From Sulfurimonadaceae bacterium (GTDB taxonomy: Bacteria; Campylobacterota; Campylobacteria; Campylobacterales; Sulfurimonadaceae): a stretch of DNA of 7,853 nt. A program made the position numbers and the translations under genes. Positions 7,012 through 7,853 of this stretch are shown here, in pieces. The stretch covers positions 1 through 7,853 of the forward strand of contig JAUWRZ010000082.1 of assembly GCA_030610325.1 (NCBI GenBank), written 5' to 3'. A model generated the notes under the pieces. The model saw nothing but the letters and a program-made list of their open reading frames with translations, had not been told where the DNA came from and searched no databases. Within the stretch, counting starts at the first letter, position 1. Each line of letters begins with the position of its first letter.

Positions 7012-7853
7012 TATCCATGAACTTGAACGGACCTGGCTACGATACAAGATCAAACGGTATATTCCTCGTATTGCAGTAGCCTTATCCATTGTCATCATCA
7101 GTGGTATCGCCTACTGGGCATATGACACTCCAAAAGATATAAGCACTACTGAACCTCATGATATAAGCGAAATAGCCAACACTATCCCACCTATCGTTGA
7201 GACAGAAAAAGAGATCGCTATAGTACCCGTCCCTACCAAACCACCTGTTGTAAAGACGATCAAGCCAGCAGCTCATGATACTATCGTACAGGCTACACCT
7301 AAACAAAAAGATGTTGAGATACCTGCTAAAGCAAAAGATGAAAAGAGTGTCACCATGTTAAGACCGTCAATGGGCTTTATGTATGCTATGGAAGATGAAG
7401 CCAGGGAGAGTAGCTCCGAGAGAGCCCTCAAGACACCTGTACGACCTACTGTAACGACTCAGGCAGTCAAGAAGACAGTTGTAGCCAAACCAGTAAAAGA
7501 GACTCCTCCACATATCGAAGAAGTACCGGAAAAAAGCACTATCGTCTCAAAACCAAAGAAGTCCTCTATCTCGATCATAGCAAAACAGGATGAAGAGGAT
7601 ATCAAAGATGTCATAAGACGTTTCAAAAAAAACAAGAACCCGGCATTAAGCCTTTTTATAGCCAGGCAGTACTATAAGACCGAACGTTATCAAAAAGCCT
7701 ATAACTATGCATTGATCACCAATAACATCAATAGTGATATCGAAGACAGTTGGCTTATCTTCGCAAGATCACTGGTCAAGCTTGATCAAAAAAAGATGGC
7801 TAAAAAAGCACTCTCATCCTACATAGATACTTCAGACTCTGCCAGGGCAAAGA
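7004..7853 (+). CDS. Membrane-anchored TPR protein, MshN-like (3' end missing)
   Basis: The reading frame from the ATG at 7004 stays open for 283 codons to the window edge, so the C terminus is missing. A basic N terminus (LERTWLRYKIKRYIPR) precedes one membrane segment at about 22-40. A long Pro/Lys/Val/Thr-rich periplasmic stretch (about 42-190) is interrupted by a short hydrophobic patch LRPSMGFMYAMEDEA (119-133). At least two TPR-like helical repeats begin at about 212: NPALSLFIARQYYKTERYQ and later DSWLIFARSLVKLDQKK. Membrane anchor, extended linker and C-terminal TPRs match MshN, which follows MshM in the Vibrio MSHA cluster. TPR proteins of this kind are often auto-annotated as CDC27-like. 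The ATG lies inside the last codons of the ATPase gene (8-bp overlap), pointing to translational coupling. A role as partner of the ATPase or the secretin is inferred from position. Confidence 0.8.
   Translation, partial: MLNIHELERTWLRYKIKRYIPRIAVALSIVIISGIAYWAYDTPKDISTTEPHDISEIANTIPPIVETEKEIAIVPVPTKPPVVKTIKPAAHDTIVQATPKQKDVEIPAKAKDEKSVTMLRPSMGFMYAMEDEARESSSERALKTPVRPTVTTQAVKKTVVAKPVKETPPHIEEVPEKSTIVSKPKKSSISIIAKQDEEDIKDVIRRFKKNKNPALSLFIARQYYKTERYQKAYNYALITNNINSDIEDSWLIFARSLVKLDQKKMAKKALSSYIDTSDSARAK

Noticed and set aside
1..7853. Frequent GATC sites across the window
   Set aside because: They mostly come from favoured codon pairs such as AAG-ATC and GAG-ATC in coding regions. I could not show an excess without counting against a codon-shuffled control.
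1..7853. CRISPR arrays, tRNA/rRNA genes, insertion sequences or phage genes
   Set aside because: No regularly spaced repeats, cloverleaf-like sequences, transposase motifs or terminal inverted repeats were seen on reading through both strands.

Overview
The window looks like a chromosomal segment of a Campylobacterota (epsilonproteobacterial) species. It probably belongs to the Sulfurimonas/Sulfurovum-type free-living branch rather than a pathogen. The grounds are the hslU-era pair, an Era protein with the lineage-like switch region NATRRRSNAIVMH and DTPGLHE...GDCD, and a moderate, mildly AT-rich base composition. The genus is an inference; no rRNA or other marker is present. All convincing genes lie on the + strand.

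Region 1 (1-1356): the 3' end of hslU (ATPase of the HslUV protease), followed 15 nt later by a complete era (ribosome-assembly GTPase). These look like the tail of a housekeeping operon. A short imperfect hairpin starting in the era stop codon may mark its end.

Region 2 (1357-1958): about 600 bp without a convincing gene. It has a very AT-rich block (about 1475-1565) and several small dyads. Most importantly, it has a near-consensus sigma-54 promoter (GGCAC-N5-TTGCT, exact GG-N10-GC spacing) 65 nt upstream of the next gene.

Region 3 (1959-7853, running off the end): six tightly packed genes in the order of the mannose-sensitive haemagglutinin (MSHA) type IV pilus biogenesis block mshI-J-K-L-M-N. 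They are a PilM/PilN-like fusion (MshI/GspL architecture), a PilO-like protein (MshJ), a PilP-like periplasmic protein (MshK), an MshL-family secretin, an ExeA/MshM-like AAA ATPase, and a membrane-anchored TPR protein (MshN-like, 3' end missing). Start/stop overlaps (ATGA, TGATG, an 8-bp overlap) and short gaps indicate one translationally coupled operon. Together they would build the inner-membrane alignment complex (I, J, K), the outer-membrane pore (L) and an ATPase/TPR pair (M, N) that may assist secretin assembly or cell-wall passage. The assembly and retraction ATPases, the platform protein and the pilins are not in the window and would be expected downstream. Related Campylobacter genes (cts) serve DNA uptake, so pilus and competence roles are both possible.

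I see no wholly undescribed system. The most noteworthy signal is the apparent sigma-54 control of the MSHA/competence-type operon, with possible upstream activator sites.
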